From NCBI GenBank assembly GCA_023665325.1, contig JAMPED010000008.1, forward strand, positions 1 through 38,194: DNA of 38,194 nt, read 5' to 3'. Shown piece after piece: positions 7,597 to 15,628 of the stretch. This DNA is from Acetobacter sp. (GTDB taxonomy: Bacteria; Pseudomonadota; Alphaproteobacteria; RF32; CAG-239). Both the position numbers and the translations under genes were made by a program. Position 1 is the first letter of the stretch. Each line of letters begins with the position of its first letter. The notes beneath the pieces were generated by a model. That model was not told the DNA's origin. It did no database searches and worked only from the letters and a program-made list of their open reading frames with translations.

Positions 7597-10121
7597 TAAA
7601 ACTTAGAAAATATTTATTTAGATATTTGCCACTGATTGTTGGAATCTGTTTTTTCTTTTCCGCATCTTATGCTTTTGCAGGTATTGTTGATTGGGCGGTT
7701 GGTAAAGCCGGTGAAACGGCCGCCTTTATTTTGGGCATTGATGGCAGAGATAACTGCACACCTCCGCAAGCATTAACAACTTGTCGTTTTTGCCCCTTAT
7801 TTAAAATATTATATAATTCTGGAAGTTATGTTGCGGGAAAAGCCTACGCTATTTTTTCCACAGATATTGGAAGAGTTATTCTTACCTTTTTAGCTGTTTG
7901 CTTGGCTATCATTGTTTTAAAGAATTTATCTTCTATGAATTCTAAAGATTCTGGAACTCTTTTAAATGATATTTTTCGAAAGACTTTTGTATGTATTGCT
8001 ATTTTTATTATCATCACTCAAGACTATTATAATTTGATGAATATCACTTTAATACCTGTTATAAAAACTGGACTTGATCTTGCTTCTATTGGTTATCCAA
8101 TTTCATCGTGTAGTTCGGCTGGTGGAATTCAAGGTTTTACATCTCTTGCTGGAGCTAATGCAGAGGCGGGATTACCCAGAGAAATTGGTGAGATGATTAT
8201 ATGCACTGCTGAAAATATCGAATCTAGAATCAACTTATTATTTGAAAATGGTGAATGGGCTTTTTGCCTTGGGATGGGCCCCCACCGCCTTTTACATATT
8301 ATTCCACATCCTGTTTATCTTATTGATGCATTGTTTTTATATTTGGGTGGAATCTTCTTTTTTGTTGCTTATCCGTGGGTCTTAGCTGATGCTATTTTGC
8401 AACTTGGAATCGCTATGGCATTGATGCCTTTTGCTGTTGCCGGATATGCTTTTAATGGCACCAAGTCTTATCTAGGAAAAGTATTTGGTTGGATTTTACA
8501 TTCGATTTTCGTTTTTATCTTTATGGCCATTTTGATGACCTGCATTTTAGATTATATCGGTAATCTTTTAAAGGCTGCAACAGCTGTGGTTGACCCTGCA
8601 ACACTTTTTACAGATGCAAATTCTGGTATTGCCTTTTTTGGTCCGAATATGGTTATGCTTATTTTTATCTTAGTCATCGGATGGTCTTATATGCCAATGA
8701 CTAAAGAACTTGCAGATTCATTTTCTAATGGTTCGGGACTTTCTGCTGCTCAAAGTACTGGTAATAAAGTAACCGCTATGATGGAGAAGCAATCTGGCAA
8801 AATTGCAGAAAAGACTGCAGGAATGATGTGGGATAGAGGCAAAAGTATGGGACGATCGGCAATGCATATTGCCTCACGGCAGGGAGCTAATGCTTTTGTT
8901 TCTGCTTTCGGAAAAACAGATGCTACCGGTAATAAAGAATTAAATCTTTTGGGAATAAAATTTACAAAAGTAAAAAATGCGGATGGGTCAACCTATCTGC
9001 AGCGTGACTTTACATCATTAACCGGCAGAAAACATCTGATGGCTTCAGATAAATATATGACTATTAAATCAGAAAGTACAGGTGGTACAAATACGCAGGT
9101 TAAGAATACTGTTACTTTCAAAAAAGAATTTGCCGAAAAATATTTATTTAATGCTGATGGCAGCATAAATAAAGGCTCATTAGATAAGCTCCTTAGTTCT
9201 CCGTTAGCTCAAAATCCGGAATATAAACAAGCTATTATGGAACAAGTAGCCGTACAAGCACTTAAAGTAAGAGGTAAGCAAATCGGTACTTATTATAAAT
9301 CACGAAATGTAACATTTGATCCGAATAATCCTTATAATATCGTAGTTGAGCAATTTGATAATACTGGTAAAAAAACAACATTTTCACTAAATATCAATCA
9401 ACAAACTGGTCAAACGGCTGTCAGTTTTATGCGAACTAGAGATAGAAATAGTATTGAACAACCTGTACACGATTTGAATGTTGGTCGTAAACAAGCTGTA
9501 CGTGCCGAAAAAATTGATAATGTTGTTGCCTCAGCCAAACTACTAAATACCCTAAGTTTCGGACTTGTTAAATATACAACAAGCACGGATGCTAATGGTG
9601 ATGCTTATTATATTAGGGAAAATAAGAAATTTTTGTTTTTTGGAAAAAAACAAAAGAAAATTTATACCCTTAGTGGAACACAAAAGCAAGTTATCAATCA
9701 TTTGGGGAGCCAAACAATTAAAACCAAAAATGTTGATAACCCACTCTCTGAAGAGTATGAATTTTATTTTGATAACGGTGTTGTTTCTGTTGATACGACA
9801 GGTACTAGAAATTCTTCAACACATCAATTTGGCGGGGAGCAAACTAGAATAAGATATTCTGAAGCAGCTCAAGCTGGACACGATACTATTCTTGGAGATA
9901 ATAATAGCAGCCAGATAGTTGATGAAAATGGAAATATTTCAGCTCGTTTGCAGGGTGATGATAATCCATTAAATTTAGTATATGGAATGGACAATATTGC
10001 CGGAATTACCAATATTGGCGGTATAAATATGGGTGATTTTATCGTTAATAATCTTCTTGCGGAGGGACGACGCAGAAAAACTAATAATCTGAAAACTTCT
10101 TTAGGTGGAATTCTTCCGTAA
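7593..10121 (+). CDS. VirB6/TrbL-like protein with a large C-terminal extension, paralogue E
   Basis: An 842-residue protein. I choose the ATG at 7593, overlapping the previous TGA, because GAGGAG lies 7-12 bases upstream. Layout: signal peptide to about Ala29; CRFC pair (Cys64, Cys67); first helix; LKNLSSM (109-115); a long periplasmic loop (about 150-230); and membrane helices with WVLADAILQLG...LMPFAVA as the core block. A helical basic linker follows (about 375-430). From about residue 435 to the end is a soluble domain of roughly 400 residues, rich in Asn, Thr, Lys and Gly, with beta-type alternation and repeated turns of the DADG/NADGS kind. Rickettsial VirB6 homologues also carry large extensions. 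The extension resembles no domain I can name. It is the last gene of the array. Confidence 0.75.
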   Translation: MIKLRKYLFRYLPLIVGICFFFSASYAFAGIVDWAVGKAGETAAFILGIDGRDNCTPPQALTTCRFCPLFKILYNSGSYVAGKAYAIFSTDIGRVILTFLAVCLAIIVLKNLSSMNSKDSGTLLNDIFRKTFVCIAIFIIITQDYYNLMNITLIPVIKTGLDLASIGYPISSCSSAGGIQGFTSLAGANAEAGLPREIGEMIICTAENIESRINLLFENGEWAFCLGMGPHRLLHIIPHPVYLIDALFLYLGGIFFFVAYPWVLADAILQLGIAMALMPFAVAGYAFNGTKSYLGKVFGWILHSIFVFIFMAILMTCILDYIGNLLKAATAVVDPATLFTDANSGIAFFGPNMVMLIFILVIGWSYMPMTKELADSFSNGSGLSAAQSTGNKVTAMMEKQSGKIAEKTAGMMWDRGKSMGRSAMHIASRQGANAFVSAFGKTDATGNKELNLLGIKFTKVKNADGSTYLQRDFTSLTGRKHLMASDKYMTIKSESTGGTNTQVKNTVTFKKEFAEKYLFNADGSINKGSLDKLLSSPLAQNPEYKQAIMEQVAVQALKVRGKQIGTYYKSRNVTFDPNNPYNIVVEQFDNTGKKTTFSLNINQQTGQTAVSFMRTRDRNSIEQPVHDLNVGRKQAVRAEKIDNVVASAKLLNTLSFGLVKYTTSTDANGDAYYIRENKKFLFFGKKQKKIYTLSGTQKQVINHLGSQTIKTKNVDNPLSEEYEFYFDNGVVSVDTTGTRNSSTHQFGGEQTRIRYSEAAQAGHDTILGDNNSSQIVDENGNISARLQGDDNPLNLVYGMDNIAGITNIGGINMGDFIVNNLLAEGRRRKTNNLKTSLGGILP

Positions 10122-10337
10122 ATCATAAGAGTTAGTAAAGTAAAATATATAATAAGATTTTTTTATGATGATTTAAGATTGCAAATATGTACATAATACT
10201 GCACTTTTATGTTCTTATTCTATTTTCTGCTTTGACAAAAGTTATACTTTTTTGGGAATTTTTACTTTTTTTGACTTGCATATTTTTCGAGCACGACTAT
10301 TATAATTTAAAATTGTTTTAATTCAAAGGTAAGTGTT
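10122..10337. other. Intergenic gap between the VirB6-like array and the regulator
   Basis: A 216-base AT-rich gap with no gene. A long imperfect inverted pair (ATCATAA near 10123 and TTATGAT near 10160) could fold, but it is too loose for a convincing terminator. The 3' part holds the candidate promoter listed separately. Confidence 0.5.
10276..10303 (+). promoter_or_regulatory. Candidate promoter of the XRE-S24 regulator
   Basis: TTGCAT (10276-10281) and TATTAT (10298-10303) are separated by 16 bases; TATAAT also occurs at 10301-10306. It lies about 35 bases before the ATG of the regulator and would start the second part of the accessory block. I see no clear operator palindrome, so self-regulation is only a guess from the protein type. 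Confidence 0.4.
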
Positions 10338-11312
10338 ATGGAAGAAATCGTATTCCCGAATCAAATTAGAATTAACCGTAAGGCAAGTGGCGTTTCTATG
10401 CAGGACTTGGCTGATAGATTAGGCATCAGTCTTTCGGCTATTTCTAAAATCGAAAAAGGTTACAGACGCCTTAATCAAGAGCAATTGATATTGGTTGCTG
10501 AAGTATTAAACTGTTCTTTGCAAGACTTATATGTTAATGAGCAAAACTCTCAACACGAAGTTGTAATGGCGTGGAGAAAAGAACAGGAACGTCGGCAAGA
10601 AATCAATAAAACAAGCGGTTTAAAAGTATTAGGGGCTGCGCTGAGATATATTCGAAATGAAAAATCATTAACGCTTATTGAAGTGGCTGAAAATGCTGAT
10701 ATGACTTTGTCGGTTTATCATCGGATAGAAATGGGACAACGTGAAGTTTCTGAAAAAGAATATAGAAATATCGCTCAAGCTTTAAAGATGAATATTGACG
10801 AGCTAAAGGCAGAAATTAAACGTCTAGATGAGGCTGGAGCTTTAGAAGAAATTATCATTCACAATGATACTAAATATAAAATCAATAATATGCAGCACAC
10901 AGCTAATGATTATAACTCTAGTTATTTGGACATTGAAGCATTGAAAGTTCCTGTTTATGGTATCTCTGGTACTGCTGGCTCTATTACAATTGATAGAGAT
11001 ACACCGACAAAAGATGCTATTAAGCCAGCAACTTTATTAGATAAGCGTGATGTTTATGGTGTTAGTTTATGCTCTAGAAGATTGGGGTCGACATTGTCAA
11101 ATCGTGCTGTTATGTTTGCTGCGCCTTCTGAAATTGCTAGCGTGGGCGATATCGCTTTATATTATAAAACTGAACAGCAAGCTTTTGTTGTTAGTGTTAG
11201 AGAGGACGAAACAGGGCAGCTTTATGGGTTGATGTGGAATCCTGAAGAGAGGATCTATTTTAGCAATGATGATTTCAAAAAACTTCATAAAGTTGTTGAA
11301 ATTGCATTGTAA
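10338..11312 (+). CDS. Transcription regulator with two XRE helix-turn-helix domains and an S24-like C-terminus
   Basis: A 324-residue cytoplasmic protein. Residues about 8-65 form a Cro/CI-type helix-turn-helix (MQDLADRLGISLSAISKIE). Residues about 95-157 form a second, more divergent one (TLIEVAENADMTLSVYHRIE). The C-terminal 120 residues, from VPVYG, resemble the LexA/CI S24 fold (VGDIALYY...). The expected serine of the S-M motif and the catalytic lysine are not recognisable, so autocleavage is doubtful. An AGGTAAG site precedes the ATG. It sits between the VirB6-like array and the second accessory group, so it is a good candidate for controlling one or both, though binding sites are not evident. 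Confidence 0.8.
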   Translation: MEEIVFPNQIRINRKASGVSMQDLADRLGISLSAISKIEKGYRRLNQEQLILVAEVLNCSLQDLYVNEQNSQHEVVMAWRKEQERRQEINKTSGLKVLGAALRYIRNEKSLTLIEVAENADMTLSVYHRIEMGQREVSEKEYRNIAQALKMNIDELKAEIKRLDEAGALEEIIIHNDTKYKINNMQHTANDYNSSYLDIEALKVPVYGISGTAGSITIDRDTPTKDAIKPATLLDKRDVYGVSLCSRRLGSTLSNRAVMFAAPSEIASVGDIALYYKTEQQAFVVSVREDETGQLYGLMWNPEERIYFSNDDFKKLHKVVEIAL

Positions 11313-11377
11313 TATATCTCTATTGATATATTTTTAGGTTTAATTGTGAATTGTAATTTTGTATAGAGGTTAAGCTC

Positions 11378-13786
11378 GTGGAAAATTTTAGTGATGTTGA
11401 GTTTGGTAGTGATAAAAGCACTGAAGAAGCACCAATTTTAGTGGCACAACGCTATTTGAACATTTTTAGACAGATACATATTTTTAATAAAGACAAAAGG
11501 GCTCAGTTTGATGATGAACTTTTGGCTTTACCACAAAACATCACAGACTTCTTTAAACGTATGCCTGGGGGAAGACTTTTAGTTGAGCATATTGAAGAGG
11601 TTAAAACAGAACGTGGCATTTCTTTTGTAAAATCTAGCAAAGAAGATTTCTCGGATGGAGATAATTCTTCAGATGCTCCAGCTGTTACTACGGCTGGTGC
11701 GACTGCTGCGGTTGGTGGAAATTTGGTTTTAGATGCATCTTTTGCAGAAACTCTTGCGACCTCTATGGCTTCAGCTTTTAAACAAGCCCCTACGCCTACT
11801 GTATCTGGAGGTGCAGATCCTGCATTACTATCTAGTTTGAATAAAACCCTTCAACTTGTTGCAGAAGAAGTTAAAACATCTAGAAACGCACTTATTGAGG
11901 TACTAAAAGAAACAAAACAGATTACAACTTCTGTTGTTTCAAATCAAAATACATTATCTAAACTTTTAGAAAATTTGAGCAATACTTATGAGAAACACTC
12001 AGAGCAAATGATGACTTATATGTCTAATCAAAAAGAATCCATTCAGATTCAGACTCCGCCTCATACTCAAGTTCAGACAAATTTACCTAAACAAGAAAAC
12101 CATATTATTCAGACTGAAAATATTCGCATTCAAGAAAATGTATCATCACCACAGAATAGTGTAATTGAACGGTCAACTGCAGATGCACCAATTGAAGGTA
12201 CTGTTGATAATGTGAGAAAAAAGAAGAAGAAAAAGAAACATAACAATTCTAATAACCAGACACCTATGACACCTCAAGAAAGAGTAGAACCTTCGCATTT
12301 GCAAACGCAGAGCTTTAAATCTAATAATCTGCAACCCCAAAAAGATATTACGGTTAAATCTGAAAAAATTGCTCCAGCTTTTGGTGGAATTATTCGTAAT
12401 GTTGCATCAAAACATATTGATGAATTTAAAAATGTACGATTAGATGAACCTCCTTTTGAAGATATTTCATTTGAGGATGTTTCTAATATTGCGGCAGAGC
12501 CTGTTATTGAATCTGCACCGACATTTTCAAACCGTAATATAGCCCATAACAATGAACAAACAATACAAAGAAATGCTACTACAACTTCAGCAACAATGCA
12601 GGAAAATTCATTTGAAGCTCTATTTGATCGTGAAGAAGTTACAACACCGCAAGCCTCTTCCATTGTAGCAGAGCAATCTGATAAACTTGACAGTTTAATG
12701 GCTGATGATGGACTGGATTTTGCTTTGCCTGAACAGAATATCTCTGCTGAACCAGAACAGGAAACTGTTAGCGGACTTGACAGTTTAATGACTGATGATG
12801 GACTGGATTTTGCTTTACCTGAGCAGAATATCTCTGTTGAACCAGAACAGGAAGCTGTTAGCGGACTTGACAGTTTGATGACTGATGATGGGCTGGATTT
12901 TGCTTTGCCTGAACAGAATATTACGGCAGAAGCAGAACAGGAAACTGTTAGCGGGCTTGACAGTTTGATGACTGATGATGGGTTGGATTTTGCTTTGCCT
13001 GAGCAGAATGTTACGGCAGAAGCAGAACAGGAAACTGTTAGCGGGCTTGACAGTTTGATGACTGATGATGGGTTGGATTTTGCTTTGCCTGAACAGAATA
13101 TCTCTGTTGAACCAGAACAGGAAACTGTTAGCGGACTTGACAGTTTGATGACTGATGATGGGTTGGATTTTGCTTTACCTGAGCAGAATATCTCTGCAGA
13201 ATCAGAACAAGAAACGGTTAGCGGGCTTGACAGTTTGATGACTGATGATGGGTTGGATTTTGCTTTGCCTGAGCAGAATGTTACGGCAGAAGCAGAACAA
13301 GAAACGGTTAGCGGGCTTGACAGTTTGATGACTGAAAATGAGTTTATTTCTGATAGCACAGCAGGTTTGGGTGATTTAGACACATTTATAACACCAGATG
13401 AAACTGTTATTCAAACTCCGCAAAATCGTACACAATCTGTTACTCCAAATGAATCACAAAGTCGTTATAGTGAAGAGCTAAATAAAATTCGAGCAGCATT
13501 GACCAGTGATAATATTGATATTTCATCAATAGAACAACCTATTGCATTAGATGATTATAGTGATGATGAGAATGTTCACGATGATATAAATGATATTTTG
13601 ATGGAAACCTCACAAGAAACATCCAATGAAGCAACACATACATCAACAGATAACTCATCTGAGGAAGAATGGGAATGGGAATATGTTGATGAAAATGGCA
13701 ACCCAATTGAAGCTTCTGATGAAGAAGATGGTGACTGGGAATGGGAATACGTTGAGGATGATAGTGACGAGAATAACAACAAATAA
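11378..13786 (+). CDS. Large acidic protein with seven 30-residue tandem repeats
   Basis: An 802-residue soluble protein starting at GTG (11378) with AGAGGT seven to eight bases upstream. Residues 1-90 form a conserved-looking globular start. Residues about 130-220 are helical and coiled-coil-like. A lysine run (about 282-288) follows and then a Gln/Asn/Ser-rich linker. Next come seven repeats of 30 residues built on LDSLMTDDGLDFALPEQN and an eighth partial copy. The tail is highly acidic and holds two WEWEY motifs. No signal peptide or membrane segment is present. I do not recognise a family. The acidic repeats with a regularly spaced LDSLM/LDFAL pattern could be docking motifs for a partner, as in secretion scaffolds or effectors; that is inference. 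Confidence 0.8.
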   Translation: MENFSDVEFGSDKSTEEAPILVAQRYLNIFRQIHIFNKDKRAQFDDELLALPQNITDFFKRMPGGRLLVEHIEEVKTERGISFVKSSKEDFSDGDNSSDAPAVTTAGATAAVGGNLVLDASFAETLATSMASAFKQAPTPTVSGGADPALLSSLNKTLQLVAEEVKTSRNALIEVLKETKQITTSVVSNQNTLSKLLENLSNTYEKHSEQMMTYMSNQKESIQIQTPPHTQVQTNLPKQENHIIQTENIRIQENVSSPQNSVIERSTADAPIEGTVDNVRKKKKKKKHNNSNNQTPMTPQERVEPSHLQTQSFKSNNLQPQKDITVKSEKIAPAFGGIIRNVASKHIDEFKNVRLDEPPFEDISFEDVSNIAAEPVIESAPTFSNRNIAHNNEQTIQRNATTTSATMQENSFEALFDREEVTTPQASSIVAEQSDKLDSLMADDGLDFALPEQNISAEPEQETVSGLDSLMTDDGLDFALPEQNISVEPEQEAVSGLDSLMTDDGLDFALPEQNITAEAEQETVSGLDSLMTDDGLDFALPEQNVTAEAEQETVSGLDSLMTDDGLDFALPEQNISVEPEQETVSGLDSLMTDDGLDFALPEQNISAESEQETVSGLDSLMTDDGLDFALPEQNVTAEAEQETVSGLDSLMTENEFISDSTAGLGDLDTFITPDETVIQTPQNRTQSVTPNESQSRYSEELNKIRAALTSDNIDISSIEQPIALDDYSDDENVHDDINDILMETSQETSNEATHTSTDNSSEEEWEWEYVDENGNPIEASDEEDGDWEWEYVEDDSDENNNK
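12686..13333 (+). repeat. Seven and a fraction tandem copies of a 90-bp coding repeat
   Basis: Units begin CTTGACAGTTT at 12686, 12776, 12866, 12956, 13046, 13136, 13226 and a partial copy at 13316. The period is exactly 90 bases, so the reading frame is kept. Copies differ mainly in two blocks: ATCTCT versus GTTACG/ATTACG, and the codons after them. Units 4 and 7 share the same variant, which points to unequal crossover or gene conversion after duplication. Copy number is likely to vary between strains. Confidence 0.95.
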
Positions 13787-13843
13787 AATATTTACAACTG
13801 TTATGCTTTGTTTTAGTTTTTAGGTAGATGGGAGGGAAATACG

Positions 13844-14338
13844 ATGGAAATAGATGAAATCTCAGCAACAAAAGAATCACTTTGGTATATTGATAACTAT
13901 GTACTAATTAGGGATTATTATGATCGTACTGTTTCCAGAATTGCTGCTAGATGCATTCGTAAAGGAAATATTGCTGTTGAGGATTATCCTTTTTTCCCCT
14001 ACATTATTGATGTTTTGGAGGAGCTTTGTGAAACAGGGGATTATATACTTGAGCATAAAGAACTTCATCCCTATGTTGAGAAAAAAATTAAGGGAGGAAT
14101 CGAGGCTCTAGAAAAAAATCTGAGCTTATATAAACAAGAACTAGAGAGAAATGCGTCTGTAGAAATGACAGCAAAAAAAGATGAAGATTTGAGCGCAGCA
14201 AAAGATGCTTTTGGCGGGTTTACAGTTCAGACAGATAATCCTATTGCTGGCGCAGGGCAGAGTATTGATGAAGTTGTTGCAAAGCTTATGGCTGAACAGG
14301 AAAAATTGGCGCAAAAGGAAGAAAATAACGATGACTAA
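13844..14338 (+). CDS. Hypothetical helical protein, 164 residues
   Basis: A soluble, mostly helical protein with no signal peptide. Residues 1-110 look like a compact helical bundle (YIDNYVLIRDYYDRTVSR...). Residues 110-164 are charged and probably disordered or coiled-coil, ending in a KLMAEQEKLAQKEE helix and an acidic tip. A GGGAGGG site lies just upstream of the ATG. It starts 57 bases after the repeat protein, and its stop overlaps the start of the secretin-like gene by eight bases, so the three are likely translated from one message. I do not recognise the family. Confidence 0.7.
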   Translation: MEIDEISATKESLWYIDNYVLIRDYYDRTVSRIAARCIRKGNIAVEDYPFFPYIIDVLEELCETGDYILEHKELHPYVEKKIKGGIEALEKNLSLYKQELERNASVEMTAKKDEDLSAAKDAFGGFTVQTDNPIAGAGQSIDEVVAKLMAEQEKLAQKEENNDD

Positions 14339-15617
14339 ATTTAACTTTTCTACACCTAAAACTTTGCTAGCTTCTCTTCTTTTATCAATACTGACTGTTG
14401 CGTGCAATGCTTACCAAGATGGTAGTGAAACAATTATTACGCATAGCGTAGTTAATGAAGAGAAAGCTGATAATTTCTTAGTTTTACCGCAACAAAATCC
14501 TTATATGCTTAGAACAACATTTAGAGCTAACGATTTGGATTTAGAAACACCTTTACGCTGTAATGTGAATTGGAAAACACAAGAAATGGTGCAAATTTTG
14601 CCACATAATAATGTTTCATTTAGAATAGAGCGCAATGATATAAATGATGCATTACCTGAATTTGAGGTAAGACATTTTACTTTCGATAACATTCCTGCTG
14701 AACAGGCTTTATTAAAATTAACGGAAGAAGCCAACATCACTCTTGTTGCTAAAGACGCTCCTTATCCTACCTTATATGGTAAAGATTTAAATGGTAGTTT
14801 TAAGGAAGTATTGGATATGGTTTCTCGTTCCGCCGATTTATTTTATCGCTATGATGCTAAAACAAATTCTATTATCTTGAGCAGAAGAGCTTCATTTACT
14901 CTTTATACGCCAAGTTCTCGCACTTTGATGATGGGCTTTTTAGATGTTTTGCGTGGTGTCGGTATTACTGATATGGTGACAAATTGGAGAGATCATACAA
15001 TAACTTTTGAAACAAACCTTGAAACAATGGATAAAATAAATGGTCTAGTTAATGACTTTGAAAATAATCCAACAATGATTATGTATGATATTAGCGTTTT
15101 TCGGGTTATTGCAAACGAACCTTGTGGTATTGTTTGGAAAGATTTATTAAAAGATTTTGAATTTGGTAGTATTGCTACTGCGCAAACAGGCGTTATTGGT
15201 AGAATATTAACCGTAACAAATGATATATCTATCAATCAATTACAAAAATTTGTTAGTAAGTACGGAACAATACAAGAAATATCTGAGGGGCGCTTTGTTG
15301 TTCCTACACGTTGGTTCTCGCGATTTGATGTAGGTCGTTGTGGTAAATTAGATAATATGGAGTATCCTTTATCTGTTTTAGCTAAGGCTGAGGTAGAAAA
15401 GAATGACCGTATTTTTTCTGAAATAACTTTGGATACAACGCAAGGAGAAATTACAAAATTTAAGGTACGGAATAAATTAGGCGAAAATTTTTTAATTATT
15501 GGTTTGCCTAGTGAAATTTTTGGTCCGGCAGCTGAAGGAACTGAAACCATTGTATATATTGTTCCAAGATTAGTTAGATTATTAAAGACTGATGAAAAGA
15601 TTAAAAACAAGATTTAA
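14331..15617 (+). CDS. Secretin-like lipoprotein (PilN/BfpB-like, short)
   Basis: A 428-residue protein. The frame is open further upstream, but the ATG at 14331 gives a proper signal sequence ending in a lipobox-like T-V-A-C (Cys25) and has AAGGAAG upstream. Residues about 113-185 match the STN/N0 fold (HFTFDNIPAEQALLKLTEEANITLVAKD...). Residues about 195-250 look like an N1-type domain. The C-terminal part (EITLDTTQGE...FLIIG...IVYIVPRLV, about 364-416) resembles the end of the secretin beta-barrel domain. Lipidated secretins of this kind (PilN, BfpB) form the outer-membrane pore of type IVb pili. At 428 residues it is shorter than most, so the barrel may be reduced. It would be the outer-membrane partner of the accessory block. 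Confidence 0.65.
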   Translation: MTKFNFSTPKTLLASLLLSILTVACNAYQDGSETIITHSVVNEEKADNFLVLPQQNPYMLRTTFRANDLDLETPLRCNVNWKTQEMVQILPHNNVSFRIERNDINDALPEFEVRHFTFDNIPAEQALLKLTEEANITLVAKDAPYPTLYGKDLNGSFKEVLDMVSRSADLFYRYDAKTNSIILSRRASFTLYTPSSRTLMMGFLDVLRGVGITDMVTNWRDHTITFETNLETMDKINGLVNDFENNPTMIMYDISVFRVIANEPCGIVWKDLLKDFEFGSIATAQTGVIGRILTVTNDISINQLQKFVSKYGTIQEISEGRFVVPTRWFSRFDVGRCGKLDNMEYPLSVLAKAEVEKNDRIFSEITLDTTQGEITKFKVRNKLGENFLIIGLPSEIFGPAAEGTETIVYIVPRLVRLLKTDEKIKNKI

Positions 15618-15628
15618 TGAGGGTGGAA

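Noticed and set aside
9565..9852. 95-codon plus-strand frame within paralogue E
   Set aside because: Alternate-frame shadow inside a longer gene; no ribosome site.
12686..13333. CRISPR-like array
   Set aside because: The units are directly adjacent 90-bp coding copies without spacers and keep the reading frame.
12274..13383. Long open frame on the minus strand (369 codons)
   Set aside because: It is the antisense shadow of the 90-bp tandem repeats; the repeat keeps the antisense frame open. The composition (Ser/Lys repeats) is artefactual, and the plus-strand gene has a ribosome site and neighbours.
13539..13880. Minus-strand frame opposite the acidic tail
   Set aside because: His/Ser/Tyr-rich antisense artefact of Asp/Glu codons.
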